A DNA stretch of 64,000 bases from NCBI RefSeq assembly GCF_021278985.1, contig NZ_CP082833.1, positions 992,001-1,056,000 on the forward strand. Direction: 5' to 3'. Source of the DNA: Citrobacter rodentium NBRC 105723 = DSM 16636 (GTDB taxonomy: Bacteria > Pseudomonadota > Gammaproteobacteria > Enterobacterales > Enterobacteriaceae). The position numbers were made by a program, and so were the translations under genes. Of the stretch, positions 1-10,839 are shown piece after piece (position 1 is the first letter of the stretch; every line of letters starts with the position of its first letter). The notes beneath the pieces were generated by a model. It was not told the DNA's origin, made no database searches, and saw only the letters and a program-made list of their open reading frames with translations.

Positions 1-43
1 CGAACGGAAATCCATTGCAGGGAAAGATTATACCACGATTTTA

Positions 44-1102
44 TTAATCGGGAGTAAAGTGACGTAAATGTTGCACCGTGGCCAACCACGCCGCCACCCA
101 GCCGATCATCGAGCAGACCAGCAGCAACAGCAGGCACTCATCAAACGATAAACCATTGAGTTCAAACTTCGTTCCGAACACCTGCGCCACGTCGGTCACC
201 GCCGACGACAGCCGCATTACCAGAATTTCAGACAAAATCAACGACAGAAACGCGCCGGAAAAACCTAGCAGCGCGCCGCCGTAGAGGAACGGACGCAGGA
301 TAAAGCCATCCGTCGCGCCAATCAGCTTTTGCACGTTAATGGTATCGCGACGGGCAAAGATGCTCAGGCGCACGCTGTTGCCGATCACCAGGAACACCGC
401 CGCCACCATCAGCACGCCAATCATCGCCGACACGCGGCCCACCAGCCCGGTCAGCGCCGCCAGCCGGGCAAACCAGCTGTCGTCCATCCGCACTTCGTCA
501 ATGCCGTTAATCTGCGTAATGCGATCGCGCAGGGTATTGAGCGCCTCGGTCCCCTGGAAGTCGATCTTCGGCACCACCACCGCCACCGCCGGCAGCGGGT
601 TCTCCTCCAGCATATCCAGCGCGCCGCCGAAACCGGACCAGTTGCGGAATTCACCCAGAGCGTCTTCACGCGACAGGTAATTCACTTTGTCCACGCCCTG
701 CTCGGCCTGAAGCTGCGCCACTACCCCTGCCGCCGCATCGTCATCCAGCGTTTTTTGCAGATAAACGGTGATTTGCGGAGAGGGATAGTACTGCGTCGCC
801 GCCTGGTTAACGTTCTTGTACACCATGTAGCAAACGCTTGGCAGCGTCAGGGAGATGGCAATAACCATCACCGTTAAAAAGGTCGCCAGCGGTTTGCTTT
901 TCAGATCCTGCAACGCCCCCTGGAAGGCATAACGCACCTGCTCGTTAAAAACGTTAGTTTTCCGCGAGTTGGGCTTTGGCGACGGCTTCGCCCGTTTCGG
1001 CGCGTTGCGGCCGCCGTCGCCTGACGAACCGCCAGAGCGACGCAGGCGATCCAGTCGCCCGCCAAACTGCCGGATATGATTCATTGCATCGCGCTTATTC
1101 AT
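44..1102 (-). CDS. ftsX: Cell division protein FtsX
   Basis: Inner-membrane partner of the ATPase FtsE. In the family the FtsEX complex sits at the septum and activates periplasmic cell-wall amidases through EnvC. The 352-residue protein has a basic cytoplasmic N-terminus, a first membrane segment near residues 73-95, a large periplasmic loop, and three more membrane segments ending near residue 345. I chose the ATG at 1102, giving MNKRDAMNHIRQFGG, which matches the E. coli N-terminus. A longer open frame starts at 1129 but lies inside ftsE. The start overlaps the ftsE stop by 8 bases, so translation is probably coupled. Residues match E. coli FtsX almost throughout. Confidence 0.97.
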   Translation of the reverse strand: MNKRDAMNHIRQFGGRLDRLRRSGGSSGDGGRNAPKRAKPSPKPNSRKTNVFNEQVRYAFQGALQDLKSKPLATFLTVMVIAISLTLPSVCYMVYKNVNQAATQYYPSPQITVYLQKTLDDDAAAGVVAQLQAEQGVDKVNYLSREDALGEFRNWSGFGGALDMLEENPLPAVAVVVPKIDFQGTEALNTLRDRITQINGIDEVRMDDSWFARLAALTGLVGRVSAMIGVLMVAAVFLVIGNSVRLSIFARRDTINVQKLIGATDGFILRPFLYGGALLGFSGAFLSLILSEILVMRLSSAVTDVAQVFGTKFELNGLSFDECLLLLLVCSMIGWVAAWLATVQHLRHFTPD

Positions 1103-1763
1103 AGGCCACGCCTCCATGCAGGTGTCCATCGCTCAGCACCAGCTGGCGATAAGAACGGCGGGAAATCAGCCCGATGTCGTGCGTCGCCATCAGTACGGTG
1201 ACGCCCACGCGGTTAAATTCTTCAAACAGACGCAGGATCCCTTCCGACAGCGCGTCGTCCAGGTTACCGGTCGGTTCATCCGCCAGCAGGACCGCCGGTT
1301 TATTTACCACCGCCCGGGCGATGCCCACGCGCTGCTGTTCACCGCCGGAGAGTTGAATAGGAAAGTTTTTCGCTTTGTCCAGCAGCCCGACCTTATCCAG
1401 CGCCGCCGACACCCGGCGGCGAATGTCGTCACCGCTGGCGCCCGCGATAATCAGCGGGATCGCCACGTTGTCGTAGACGGTGCGGTCCATCAGCAGATGG
1501 TGATCCTGGAAAATCATGCCGATCTGCCGACGCAGAAACGGCACTTCGCGATTCTTCAATCGGGTAATGTCGTGCCCGCTGAAGATAATTTTCCCGGCGC
1601 TCGGCCGCTCAATCCCACAGATAAGCTTCAGCAGGGTACTTTTCCCCGCGCCTGAGTGGCCGGTCAGAAACGCCATCTCGCCCGGCTGCATATGGAACGT
1701 GACGCCCTGCAGCGCTTGTCTCCCACCGAGATAGGCCTTGCTGACATGTTCAAAGCGAATCAT
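1095..1763 (-). CDS. ftsE: Cell division ATP-binding protein FtsE
   Basis: Cytoplasmic ABC ATPase that pairs with FtsX and couples ATP turnover to septal peptidoglycan hydrolysis. The 222 residues form one nucleotide-binding domain: Walker A GHSGAGKST at residues 35-43, signature LSGGEQQR at 137-144, Walker B VLLADEPTG at 157-165. Length equals the usual family length. It lies two bases downstream of the ftsY stop and overlaps ftsX, reproducing the conserved ftsY-ftsE-ftsX operon. Confidence 0.97.
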   Translation of the reverse strand: MIRFEHVSKAYLGGRQALQGVTFHMQPGEMAFLTGHSGAGKSTLLKLICGIERPSAGKIIFSGHDITRLKNREVPFLRRQIGMIFQDHHLLMDRTVYDNVAIPLIIAGASGDDIRRRVSAALDKVGLLDKAKNFPIQLSGGEQQRVGIARAVVNKPAVLLADEPTGNLDDALSEGILRLFEEFNRVGVTVLMATHDIGLISRRSYRQLVLSDGHLHGGVAYE

Positions 1764-1765
1764 TG

Positions 1766-3250
1766 TTAATCCTCTCGGGCAAAAAGTGCCTCTATAAAAT
1801 CGTCCGCCTTAAACGGACGCAAATCTTCGATACGTTCGCCGACGCCAATATAGCGGATAGGAATGCCAAACTGATCGGCCACCGAGAAGATCACGCCGCC
1901 TTTCGCCGTGCCGTCCAGCTTGGTCAGGGTAATCCCCGTCAGACCAACCGCCTCATGGAACAGTCTGGCCTGGCTTACCGCATTCTGCCCGGTGCTGGCG
2001 TCAATTGTCAGCATAACCTCATGCGGCGCATCCTCATCCAGTTTCTTCATAACGCGCACGATTTTTTTCAGCTCTTCCATCAGGTGCGATTTGTTTTGCA
2101 GACGACCCGCGGTGTCAGCAATCAGCACATCGATGTTACGCGCCTTCGCCGCCTGAATAGCGTCAAAGATGACGGATGCGGAGTCCGCGCCGGTATGCTG
2201 GGCAATCACCGGAATATTATTACGCTGGCCCCAGACCTGAAGCTGCTCCACCGCCGCGGCGCGGAAGGTATCGCCCGCCGCCAGCATCACCGATTTGCCC
2301 TGCTGCTCGAACTGACGCGCCAGCTTGCCGATAGTGGTGGTTTTACCCACGCCGTTGACGCCCACCATCAAAATCACAAACGGTGTTTTGCCGTCTACGT
2401 TCAGCGGCTCATCAACCTTCGCCAGAATCTCGCTCATCTCATCTTTCAGCAGGCCGTACAGCGCTTCGGCATCACGTAGCTGCTTGCGGCTGGCGCCTTC
2501 GGTCAGATTGGCGATAATTTTGCGCGTCGTTTCCACGCCCACGTCGGCAATCAGCAGTTGCTCTTCCAGCTCTTCGAACAGATCATCATCGATTTTTTTA
2601 CCGCGGAACAGGCTGATAAATCCGGAACCGAGATTCTCTTTTGTTTTCAGCAGGCTACGTTTCAGCCGGGCAAATAAACCCTCTTTGGTCGGTTTTTCCT
2701 GCTCCTGGGCGATCTCGTCGACCGGCGTCTCCTCTTCCGCTACCGGCACCACCAGCACCGCTTCTTCCGCGGCTTCCGCCGCCAGCGCCTGCGCTTCCAG
2801 CTCTTCGTCGGACAGTGGCGGTACGTTCTGCGCCTCTTCTTCCACCGCGTTAACAATTTCGACGGTTTCCGCTTCCGCCTGCCACTCTTCCGGCGACGTC
2901 TCTTCCGCTTTCACCTCTTCCGGCAGCGGCAGCACTTCGCGCTCGACGGCGACCTGCGGCGCAACCACCTGTTCAGGCTCGACTACCGCTACCGGCTCAG
3001 GCTCTACCGGCTGCGGCTTTTCGCTCTCCTGGATCTGTTCTGTGACTTCAACCACGTCCTGAGCAAAGGTTTCTGTCTCTTCTTTGCTGTGCGCGGGCGC
3101 TTCTGCTTCTACGTCAGCCGCCGTGTCAACCGACGTTTCTGCCGGGCGTTGTTCTTCTTCAAGCTGCTGTTCTTCGGGTTTTTGTTCCTGCTGCTCTTTT
3201 TCACCAAAGCCCAGCCAGGAAAAGAAGCCACGTTTTTTCTGTTTTGCCAT
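1766..3250 (-). CDS. ftsY: Signal recognition particle receptor FtsY
   Basis: SRP-receptor GTPase that delivers ribosome-nascent chain complexes to the Sec translocon at the inner membrane. The 494-residue protein has a very acidic, low-complexity N-terminal A domain (about residues 15-190, rich in Glu, Ala and Val). The NG domain follows, with the P-loop GVNGVGKTTT near residue 300, DTAGR near 380 and the TKLDG guanine-specificity motif near 445. E. coli FtsY is of similar size (497), and the small length difference is in the repetitive acidic part. First gene of the ftsYEX operon; rsmD diverges upstream. Confidence 0.97.
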   Translation of the reverse strand: MAKQKKRGFFSWLGFGEKEQQEQKPEEQQLEEEQRPAETSVDTAADVEAEAPAHSKEETETFAQDVVEVTEQIQESEKPQPVEPEPVAVVEPEQVVAPQVAVEREVLPLPEEVKAEETSPEEWQAEAETVEIVNAVEEEAQNVPPLSDEELEAQALAAEAAEEAVLVVPVAEEETPVDEIAQEQEKPTKEGLFARLKRSLLKTKENLGSGFISLFRGKKIDDDLFEELEEQLLIADVGVETTRKIIANLTEGASRKQLRDAEALYGLLKDEMSEILAKVDEPLNVDGKTPFVILMVGVNGVGKTTTIGKLARQFEQQGKSVMLAAGDTFRAAAVEQLQVWGQRNNIPVIAQHTGADSASVIFDAIQAAKARNIDVLIADTAGRLQNKSHLMEELKKIVRVMKKLDEDAPHEVMLTIDASTGQNAVSQARLFHEAVGLTGITLTKLDGTAKGGVIFSVADQFGIPIRYIGVGERIEDLRPFKADDFIEALFARED

Positions 3251-3374
3251 CTGCGATTACACCCCTCGCGGCCTATATACATGGAAGCTAAAAAAATGAT
3301 GAAATAGTCTATCACTTAACTTAATTCACATCACCGCCTGGAATAACATGCAACAGGCAGTTTGAGCAGCAGAA

Positions 3375-3950
3375 ATGAAAAAACCAAATCACTCTGGCAG
3401 CGGCCAAATCCGCATTATTGGCGGGCAATGGCGTGGCCGTAAACTTCCTGTACCGGACAGCCCCGGCCTGCGTCCCACCACCGACCGCGTGCGTGAGACG
3501 CTGTTTAACTGGCTGGCGCCGGTGATGGTCGACGCCCGTTGTCTGGACTGCTTCGCCGGCAGCGGCGCGCTGGGTCTGGAAGCGCTGTCACGTTATGCGG
3601 CCTCTGCCACGCTGCTGGAAATGGATCGCGCCGTCGCGCAGCAGTTACAGAAGAATTTAGCGACGCTGAAAGCTGCCAATGCGCAGGTGGTGAATACCAA
3701 TACCCTGACCTTTCTGGCGCAATCCGGCACGCCGCACAGCGTGGCGTTTGTCGACCCGCCGTTTCGCAAAGGTCTGCTGGAAGAGACCTTAAGCCTGCTG
3801 GAAAAACACGGCTGGCTGGCGGATGAGGCCTGGATTTACGTGGAAAGCGAAGTGGAAAACGGTCTGCCCTCCGTGCCGAAAAACTGGTCGTTGTATCGCG
3901 AAAAGGTCGCCGGACAGGTCGCGTACCGTTTATATCAACGTGAAGCGTAA
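3375..3950 (+). CDS. rsmD: 16S rRNA (guanine966-N2)-methyltransferase RsmD
   Basis: SAM-dependent methyltransferase acting on G966 of 16S rRNA in assembled 30S particles. The 191-residue protein shows the SAM-binding loop CFAGSGALGLEAL at about residues 59-71. It has the catalytic DPPF motif at 127-130, a member of the N-PP-[YF] group of amino-methylating enzymes. It diverges from ftsY across 124 bases that must hold both promoters, and it is followed closely by yhhL. It is slightly shorter than E. coli RsmD (198). Confidence 0.95.
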   Translation: MKKPNHSGSGQIRIIGGQWRGRKLPVPDSPGLRPTTDRVRETLFNWLAPVMVDARCLDCFAGSGALGLEALSRYAASATLLEMDRAVAQQLQKNLATLKAANAQVVNTNTLTFLAQSGTPHSVAFVDPPFRKGLLEETLSLLEKHGWLADEAWIYVESEVENGLPSVPKNWSLYREKVAGQVAYRLYQREA

Positions 3951-3960
3951 GGAGAAACCC

Positions 3961-4230
3961 ATGCTGATTAACGTTGGACGTTTACTGATGCTCTGTGTCT
4001 GGGCCTTTTTATTATGGAACCTGGTACAGCCCTTCCCGCACCCGCTCAATATTTTTGTTAACGTCGCGCTGATCTTTATGGCGCTGATGCACGGCTTGCA
4101 GCTGGCGCTATTGAAAGCCACGCTGCCGAAAGAGGGCCCGCAGATGACCCGCGGGGAAAAAGTGCGCATTTTTCTGTTCGGCGTGTTTGAGCTGCTGGTG
4201 TGGCAGAAAAAGCTTAACGTCAAAAAATAA
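3961..4230 (+). CDS. yhhL: DUF1145 family membrane protein YhhL
   Basis: Small inner-membrane protein of unknown function (DUF1145), 89 residues. Two hydrophobic segments are visible (about residues 5-25 and 28-50), followed by a basic C-terminus ending in KKLNVKK. I chose the ATG at 3961, preceded by GGAGAAACCC as ribosome-binding site. The open frame extends upstream into rsmD, but that extension is simply rsmD in another frame. It starts 10 bases after the rsmD stop, as in E. coli, so the two are probably co-transcribed. Confidence 0.9.
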   Translation: MLINVGRLLMLCVWAFLLWNLVQPFPHPLNIFVNVALIFMALMHGLQLALLKATLPKEGPQMTRGEKVRIFLFGVFELLVWQKKLNVKK

Positions 4231-4251
4231 CGTTTGCTGACGGCTTACGCC

Positions 4252-4614
4252 TTAATCCGACCGGACGTCAAACCCGACAAACCGCGTGCCCTTAAAGCTC
4301 AGCGTCCCTTCGTCGCCCACCGTCAGCGCGTGGTACTGGCGCGCGTCGAGGCGGAACGTCTTCTCCATCCCGCCGCGCAGCGGTTTAAAACTCGCTTCGT
4401 AACGCATACTGGTGCCTGCGGGCGTCACCTGCTGCTGGCGCGAGCGGCGATCGTTAATCGGTTTTTCCCGCTTACTGGCGACCACCATCTGCGCCTGTTG
4501 CAGGGGCGCGGCATCGTTATCCGCTTTTTCCCGCCGCTGCTGCACAAAGCGAAACGAGGCGGCAACGACGATTAACGCAATGATAATAATAAAAAAGAGC
4601 GGTGGCTTACTCAT
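4252..4614 (-). CDS. yhhM: DUF2500 family protein YhhM
   Basis: Protein of 120 residues matching the YhhM/DUF2500 family of unknown function. It has one N-terminal membrane anchor (about residues 5-22, PLFFIIIIALIVVAASF), then a soluble domain with several Arg-rich strands (GTSMRYEASF ... RLDARQYHALTVGDEGTLSFKGTRFVGF), probably outside the cytoplasmic face. It is convergent with yhhL, with only 21 bases between the stops. Name rests on length, sequence and conserved position. Confidence 0.88.
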   Translation of the reverse strand: MSKPPLFFIIIIALIVVAASFRFVQQRREKADNDAAPLQQAQMVVASKREKPINDRRSRQQQVTPAGTSMRYEASFKPLRGGMEKTFRLDARQYHALTVGDEGTLSFKGTRFVGFDVRSD

Positions 4615-4755
4615 ACCCTTAACCCATCAGAAAATGCGGAAATCAGCATACCCCGTGCGTAATGGTGTTGTCATCCGCCCTTACCCGCCTCTAAACTGAA
4701 AGGTAAGACCGTAAGCATACCGCTTACGAAAAAATAACGAATTCAAGGAACTAAG

Positions 4756-5382
4756 ATGCTTTGGTCGTTTATCGCTGTCTGCCTTTCCGCATGGCTGTTT
4801 GTGGATGCCTCGTACCGTGGACCCGCCTGGCAACGCTGGGTCTTTAAACCCGTCACGCTTCTTCTCCTGCTGCTTCTGGCCTGGCAAGCGCCGATGTTCG
4901 ACGCCGTCAGCTATCTGGTGCTGGCCGGTCTGTGCGCTTCGCTGCTGGGCGATGCCCTGACGCTGTTGCCGCGTCAGCGTCTGCTGTACGCGATTGGCGC
5001 GTTTTTCCTTTCGCATCTGCTGTACACCATCTATTTCGCCAGCCAGATGACGCTCTCTTTCTTCTGGCCGTTGCCGCTGGTGCTGTTGGCGCTGGGCGCG
5101 CTGCTGGTAGCGGTAATCTGGTCGCGCCTTGAGGAGCTGCGCTGGCCGGTATGCACGTTCATCGCCATGACGCTGGTGATGGTCTGGCTGGCCGGCGAAC
5201 TGTGGTTCTTCCGCCCCACCGCGCCCGCGCTGTCGGCGTTTATGGGGGCGTCGCTGCTGTTCATTGGCAACATTGTCTGGCTGGGCAGCCACTACCGTCG
5301 CCGCTTCCGCGCCGATAACGCCATAGCCGCCGCCTGCTACTTCGCCGGTCACTTCCTGATTGTCCGCTCGCTTTATCTCTGA
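4756..5382 (+). CDS. yhhN: TMEM86-family membrane protein YhhN
   Basis: Polytopic membrane protein of 208 residues with about eight hydrophobic segments over almost its full length. The TMEM86/YhhN family includes mammalian lysoplasmalogenase; the bacterial role is not established. A good Shine-Dalgarno (AAGGAA) lies nine bases upstream of the ATG at 4756. It diverges from yhhM and ends just before the zntA promoter; its stop TGA (5380-5382) is seven bases from the zntA -35 box. Confidence 0.9.
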   Translation: MLWSFIAVCLSAWLFVDASYRGPAWQRWVFKPVTLLLLLLLAWQAPMFDAVSYLVLAGLCASLLGDALTLLPRQRLLYAIGAFFLSHLLYTIYFASQMTLSFFWPLPLVLLALGALLVAVIWSRLEELRWPVCTFIAMTLVMVWLAGELWFFRPTAPALSAFMGASLLFIGNIVWLGSHYRRRFRADNAIAAACYFAGHFLIVRSLYL

Positions 5383-5388
5383 TAGTGC

Positions 5389-5420
5389 TTGACTCTGGAG
5401 TCGACTCCAGAGTGTATCCT
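5389..5420 (+). promoter_or_regulatory. zntA promoter with ZntR operator
   Basis: The -35 box TTGACT (5389-5394) and -10 box TATCCT (5415-5420) are separated by 20 bp. A perfect 22-bp palindrome at 5392-5413, with arm ACTCTGGAGTC, fills the spacer. An over-long spacer occupied by a dyad is the hallmark of MerR-family activation, and this matches the E. coli ZntR/zntA arrangement. ZntR bound to zinc would untwist the spacer and switch on zntA. The zntR gene is not in the window. Confidence 0.95.
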
Positions 5421-5458
5421 CCGGTTAATGAGAAAATTATCATCAACCGGAGGATGCC

Positions 5459-7657
<2,199 letters not shown>

Positions 7658-7662
7658 AAAAT

Positions 7663-7835
7663 GCCCGGTGGCGCTGACGCTTACCGGGCCTACGAAGTGG
7701 AAAGAATTGGCAGCCGCTATCCGGCAAAACGCCAGCGGTAAGAACCTGTAGGCAGGATAAGGCGCAGCCGCCATCCGGCAAAAAACGCCAGCGATAAAAA
7801 CTTCCAGGCCGGATAAGGCGCTGCCGCCATCCGGC
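7663..7835. repeat. Cluster of three REP (BIME) elements
   Basis: Three palindromic units follow zntA: 7663-7689 (GCCCGGT...ACCGGGC), about 7749-7780 and 7807-7835 (GCCGGATAAGG...CCATCCGGC). Each is a typical enterobacterial REP stem with a mismatched tip. The spacers share an AACGCCAGCG core, so the last two units look like a tandem duplication of about 57 bp. They separate convergent zntA from the TRAP operon. Short open frames here are products of the repeat, not genes. Confidence 0.85.
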
Positions 7836-7846
7836 AAAAACATCGC

Positions 7847-9133
7847 TTACTGCATCCCCAGAATGCCCGGCAGCCACAGCGAGATGGCCGGAATATAGGT
7901 CACCATCGCCAGCACCACCAGCAGCAGGCCGTAGAAGGGCAGCATCGCCCGCACGACGGTCTCAATCTTCTGCTTGCTCACCGCGCTGGCGACAAACAGC
8001 ACCGAACCCACCGGCGGCGTAATCAACCCGATCCCCAGATTCACCATCATGATCATGCCGAAATGCACCGGATCGATACCTAACGCATTGGTCACCGGCA
8101 GCAGCACCGGCGTCAGGATCAGGATGATCGGCGCCATATCCATCAGCGTGCCAATTAACAGCAGCATAATGTTGAGATACATCAGGATGACGTACTTGTT
8201 ATCGGAGAGTGACGTGAAGAATTCGGTAATGCGCATCGGCAGCTGCATATAGGTCATCACCGCGCCGAACGCCGCCGCGAAGCCAATCAAAATCATCACG
8301 ATAGTGACCGTTTTTACCGTCCGGCACATCAGCTTCGGCAGTTCGTTCCACTTGTAGTCGCGGTAGATAAACATGGTGACGAAAAAGGCCCACAGACAGG
8401 CCACCGCCGCCGATTCGGTAGCGGTGAAAATGCCGGACAGAATGCCGCCCAGAATGATCACCACCGTCATCAGCCCCCACAGCGCATCAATGAAGATTTT
8501 CACCGCCTGGCGAAACGGAATACGCTCACCCTTCGGATAGCCGCGCTTGCGCGCAAAACAGAGACACAGCGCCATCAGACACAGCCCGAGCAGCAGCCCC
8601 GGCAGCACGCCAGCGATAAACAGCGTGGCGATAGAGACTGTCCCGCCTGCCGCCAGCGAGTAGATCACCGAGTTATGGCTCGGCGGGATCAGAATCGCCT
8701 GCACCGAACCGCTCGCGGTCACCGCCGCCGCGTACTCGCGCGGATAGCCCTTTTTCTCCATCTCCGGGATCATCACGCTGCCGATGGAGGCGGTATCCGC
8801 CACCGATGAACCGGAAATCGCACCGAAAAAGGTTGAGGCGACGATATTCACCAGCGACAGCCCGCCGCGAATAAAGCCGACGAACAGATAGGCGAAGTTG
8901 ACCAGCCGCCGGGCGATGCCCCCCTCCGCCATAATCGCTCCGGCGAGAATGAAGAATGGAATCGCCAGCAGGGTAAATTTATTCACCCCGCTGGTGATTT
9001 GGATCATCAGCGCTTCCAGCGGTAAATCGATCCACAGCGCGCCCGCAACGGCGCTCAAGCCGACGGCGAAGGCCACCGGCATTCCCAGCGCCAGCAGGAT
9101 GGCGAGGGTGAATAACAACACAAAGGCGTCCAT
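7847..9133 (-). CDS. TRAP transporter large permease (DctM/YiaN family)
   Basis: Large membrane subunit of a tripartite ATP-independent periplasmic transporter, 428 residues with about 12 hydrophobic segments. Family features are visible: a Gly/Ser-rich stretch FFGAISGSSVADTASIGSVMIPEM near residues 94-117 and LITPPVGSVLF near 375. It would drive Na+-coupled uptake of an organic acid delivered by the binding protein. Last gene of a dctP-dctQ-dctM-type operon. Specificity cannot be read from the sequence; C4-dicarboxylates, keto-gulonates and uronates are all possible in this family. Confidence 0.93.
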   Translation of the reverse strand: MDAFVLLFTLAILLALGMPVAFAVGLSAVAGALWIDLPLEALMIQITSGVNKFTLLAIPFFILAGAIMAEGGIARRLVNFAYLFVGFIRGGLSLVNIVASTFFGAISGSSVADTASIGSVMIPEMEKKGYPREYAAAVTASGSVQAILIPPSHNSVIYSLAAGGTVSIATLFIAGVLPGLLLGLCLMALCLCFARKRGYPKGERIPFRQAVKIFIDALWGLMTVVIILGGILSGIFTATESAAVACLWAFFVTMFIYRDYKWNELPKLMCRTVKTVTIVMILIGFAAAFGAVMTYMQLPMRITEFFTSLSDNKYVILMYLNIMLLLIGTLMDMAPIILILTPVLLPVTNALGIDPVHFGMIMMVNLGIGLITPPVGSVLFVASAVSKQKIETVVRAMLPFYGLLLVVLAMVTYIPAISLWLPGILGMQ

Positions 9134-9143
9134 TGTTCACCCC

Positions 9144-9653
9144 TTACCCGTGGTTGCCGATCGTCACGACCGGACGGTGTTCCTGCGAGCCAAAGAACAA
9201 GCGCTCGAGGACAAATAAAATCAGAATCGCCGAGCCAATCGGCAGCGGCAGATAGCTTTCCCCCGAGGTCATAATCGGGAATTCCGCCACCGGCTGCTCC
9301 CACAGCTCCACGCACAGCAGGTAGCTGTACCAGAAGATGATCAGCGAAATCAGCAGCATCAGCAGCTCCACCACCCGCGCACAGGCGGTTTTCAGCACCA
9401 GCGGCAGGCGGTCGGTGAGCATGTTAACCGCGATGTGCGATCCGGCGCGGTAGCCCACCGCCGCGCCGATAAAGGTAAAGGTCACCATACAGATAATGGC
9501 GATCGGTTCCGGCCAGGACTCCCCGCGGTTAAGCACATAGCGCGAGAAGATACCGATGGGAATGACGATAGTCATCACCAGCAGCGACGCCCCCGCAATC
9601 GCCATCGCCAGCAGGTACAGGCGATCCATCCACTTCAGGTAGAGTTCGGACAT
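9144..9653 (-). CDS. TRAP transporter small permease (DctQ family)
   Basis: Small membrane subunit of the TRAP transporter, 169 residues with four hydrophobic segments (about 12-35, 50-68, 84-108, 135-153). I chose the ATG at 9653 (MSELYLKWMDRLYLLA) because an AGGATG ribosome-binding site lies just upstream; an in-frame start at 9680 would add nine poorly supported residues. Ten bases separate it from the large permease gene. Family motif NRGESWPEPIAIICMVTFTF is typical of DctQ. Confidence 0.9.
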   Translation of the reverse strand: MSELYLKWMDRLYLLAMAIAGASLLVMTIVIPIGIFSRYVLNRGESWPEPIAIICMVTFTFIGAAVGYRAGSHIAVNMLTDRLPLVLKTACARVVELLMLLISLIIFWYSYLLCVELWEQPVAEFPIMTSGESYLPLPIGSAILILFVLERLFFGSQEHRPVVTIGNHG

Positions 9654-9676
9654 ACATCCTCCGCAACGGGGCTGGA

Positions 9677-10648
9677 TCACTTCACATCCGCGATGGCTTT
9701 CATCAGATCCTGATGCTTTTCGCCATACTGCGCGCGCACCGGCTCGGTGGCTTTCACAAACACCGCCCTGTCGATGTCATGGAACTGCACGCCGCCCGCC
9801 TTCATTTTTTCCAGCGCCTGCTGGTTGTAGGCATTCCACAACTTGCGCTGTTCGAACTGCGCTTCGCGGGCGAGAGTGAGGATTTTTTGCTGCTGGTCGG
9901 CGCTGAGCTTGTCCCATTTCACCTTCGAGTAGAGCAGCATTTCCGGCGTGATAAAGTGGCCGCTGAGGGTGTAGTTTTTGGCGACCGGCATGTAGTTATG
10001 AGCGATATAGGTCGGCGGGTTGTTCTCCGCGCCGTCAATCACACCGGTTTGCATACCGCTATACACTTCGCTGACCCCCATCGCCACCGAGTTGGCGCCC
10101 ATATCTTTTAAGGTTGCCAGCGCCACCGGGCTGCCCTGCACGCGAATCTTCATACCTTTTAAATCTTCCGGCTTGACCACCGGTTTTTTGGTGATCAGGT
10201 TACGCGTGCCGGAGTCCATCCAGCCTAAAAACACCAGCTTCGATTTTGGGTTATTGGTCAGCTTCTCGCCGATGCTCTTGCCGACATCGCCGTCAATGAC
10301 CTTGTGCATATGGTCCTCATCGCGGAAAACATACGGCAGGGTAAAGACTTCGATATCGGGGAGGATGGCCGCCACCGGCGCCATCGAGACGCGAATCATG
10401 TCGATCGCCCCCATCTGCGCCTGTTCAATCATCTGTTTTTCATCCCCCAGCACGCCGCCCGGAAAGACTTTTATTTCCAGTTCGCCATTGGTTTGTTGTT
10501 TTAATTTTTCGCCCATCTGCTGCACCGCCACCACGTTCGGATAGCCTTCAGGGTGGACATCGGCGGCTTTAATCGTTTGAGCAGAGGCGACGCAGGTAAA
10601 AGCAAACAGACACAGAGCGGCCAGTAACGGCTTGAGAGTCGTTTTCAT
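9677..10648 (-). CDS. TRAP transporter substrate-binding protein (DctP family)
   Basis: Periplasmic binding protein, 323 residues, with a clear Sec signal peptide (MKTTLKPLLAALCLFAFTC, cleavage after VASA near residue 23). The mature part is a DctP-type binding protein: the conserved stretch DLKGMKIRVQGSPV near residues 164-177 carries the Arg that pairs with the substrate carboxylate in this family. First gene of the operon, so it sets the level of the whole transporter. An accessory insertion between zntA and tusA relative to E. coli K-12. Confidence 0.92.
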   Translation of the reverse strand: MKTTLKPLLAALCLFAFTCVASAQTIKAADVHPEGYPNVVAVQQMGEKLKQQTNGELEIKVFPGGVLGDEKQMIEQAQMGAIDMIRVSMAPVAAILPDIEVFTLPYVFRDEDHMHKVIDGDVGKSIGEKLTNNPKSKLVFLGWMDSGTRNLITKKPVVKPEDLKGMKIRVQGSPVALATLKDMGANSVAMGVSEVYSGMQTGVIDGAENNPPTYIAHNYMPVAKNYTLSGHFITPEMLLYSKVKWDKLSADQQQKILTLAREAQFEQRKLWNAYNQQALEKMKAGGVQFHDIDRAVFVKATEPVRAQYGEKHQDLMKAIADVK

Positions 10649-10744
10649 TATGTGAGCTCCAGGACAGTGAGGTAAGTGTTAAAACAGTGTTTTAGTTTTG
10701 CACTATTAAAAACTAGACTACGCCCTGAAAAGCGGAGGTGAAGC

Positions 10745-10764
10745 ACTTCACAAAATTGTGAAGT
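10745..10764. promoter_or_regulatory. Candidate operator upstream of TRAP operon
   Basis: Perfect inverted repeat ACTTCACAA-aa-TTGTGAAGT located about 100 bases upstream of the dctP-type start codon. It overlaps a smaller dyad GTGAAG-CA-CTTCAC. Size and symmetry suit a dimeric repressor site, for example of the GntR class, but no regulator gene lies nearby and the assignment is inference. Confidence 0.45.
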
Positions 10765-10786
10765 TTTGAAACGATGGTTTAGAACT

Positions 10787-10833
10787 GTGATGTTTACATG
10801 CTTATGTTACTTCACCCGCTATGTAAACATCAC
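10787..10833. repeat. 13-bp inverted repeat with 21-nt spacer
   Basis: Perfect arms GTGATGTTTACAT (10787-10799) and ATGTAAACATCAC (10821-10833), lying directly after the stop of the small immunity-like gene and before the TRAP promoter region. It could terminate the toxin-immunity transcript, although no U-run follows, or be a two-site operator for the TRAP operon. Confidence 0.5.
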
Positions 10834-10839
10834 CAATTT

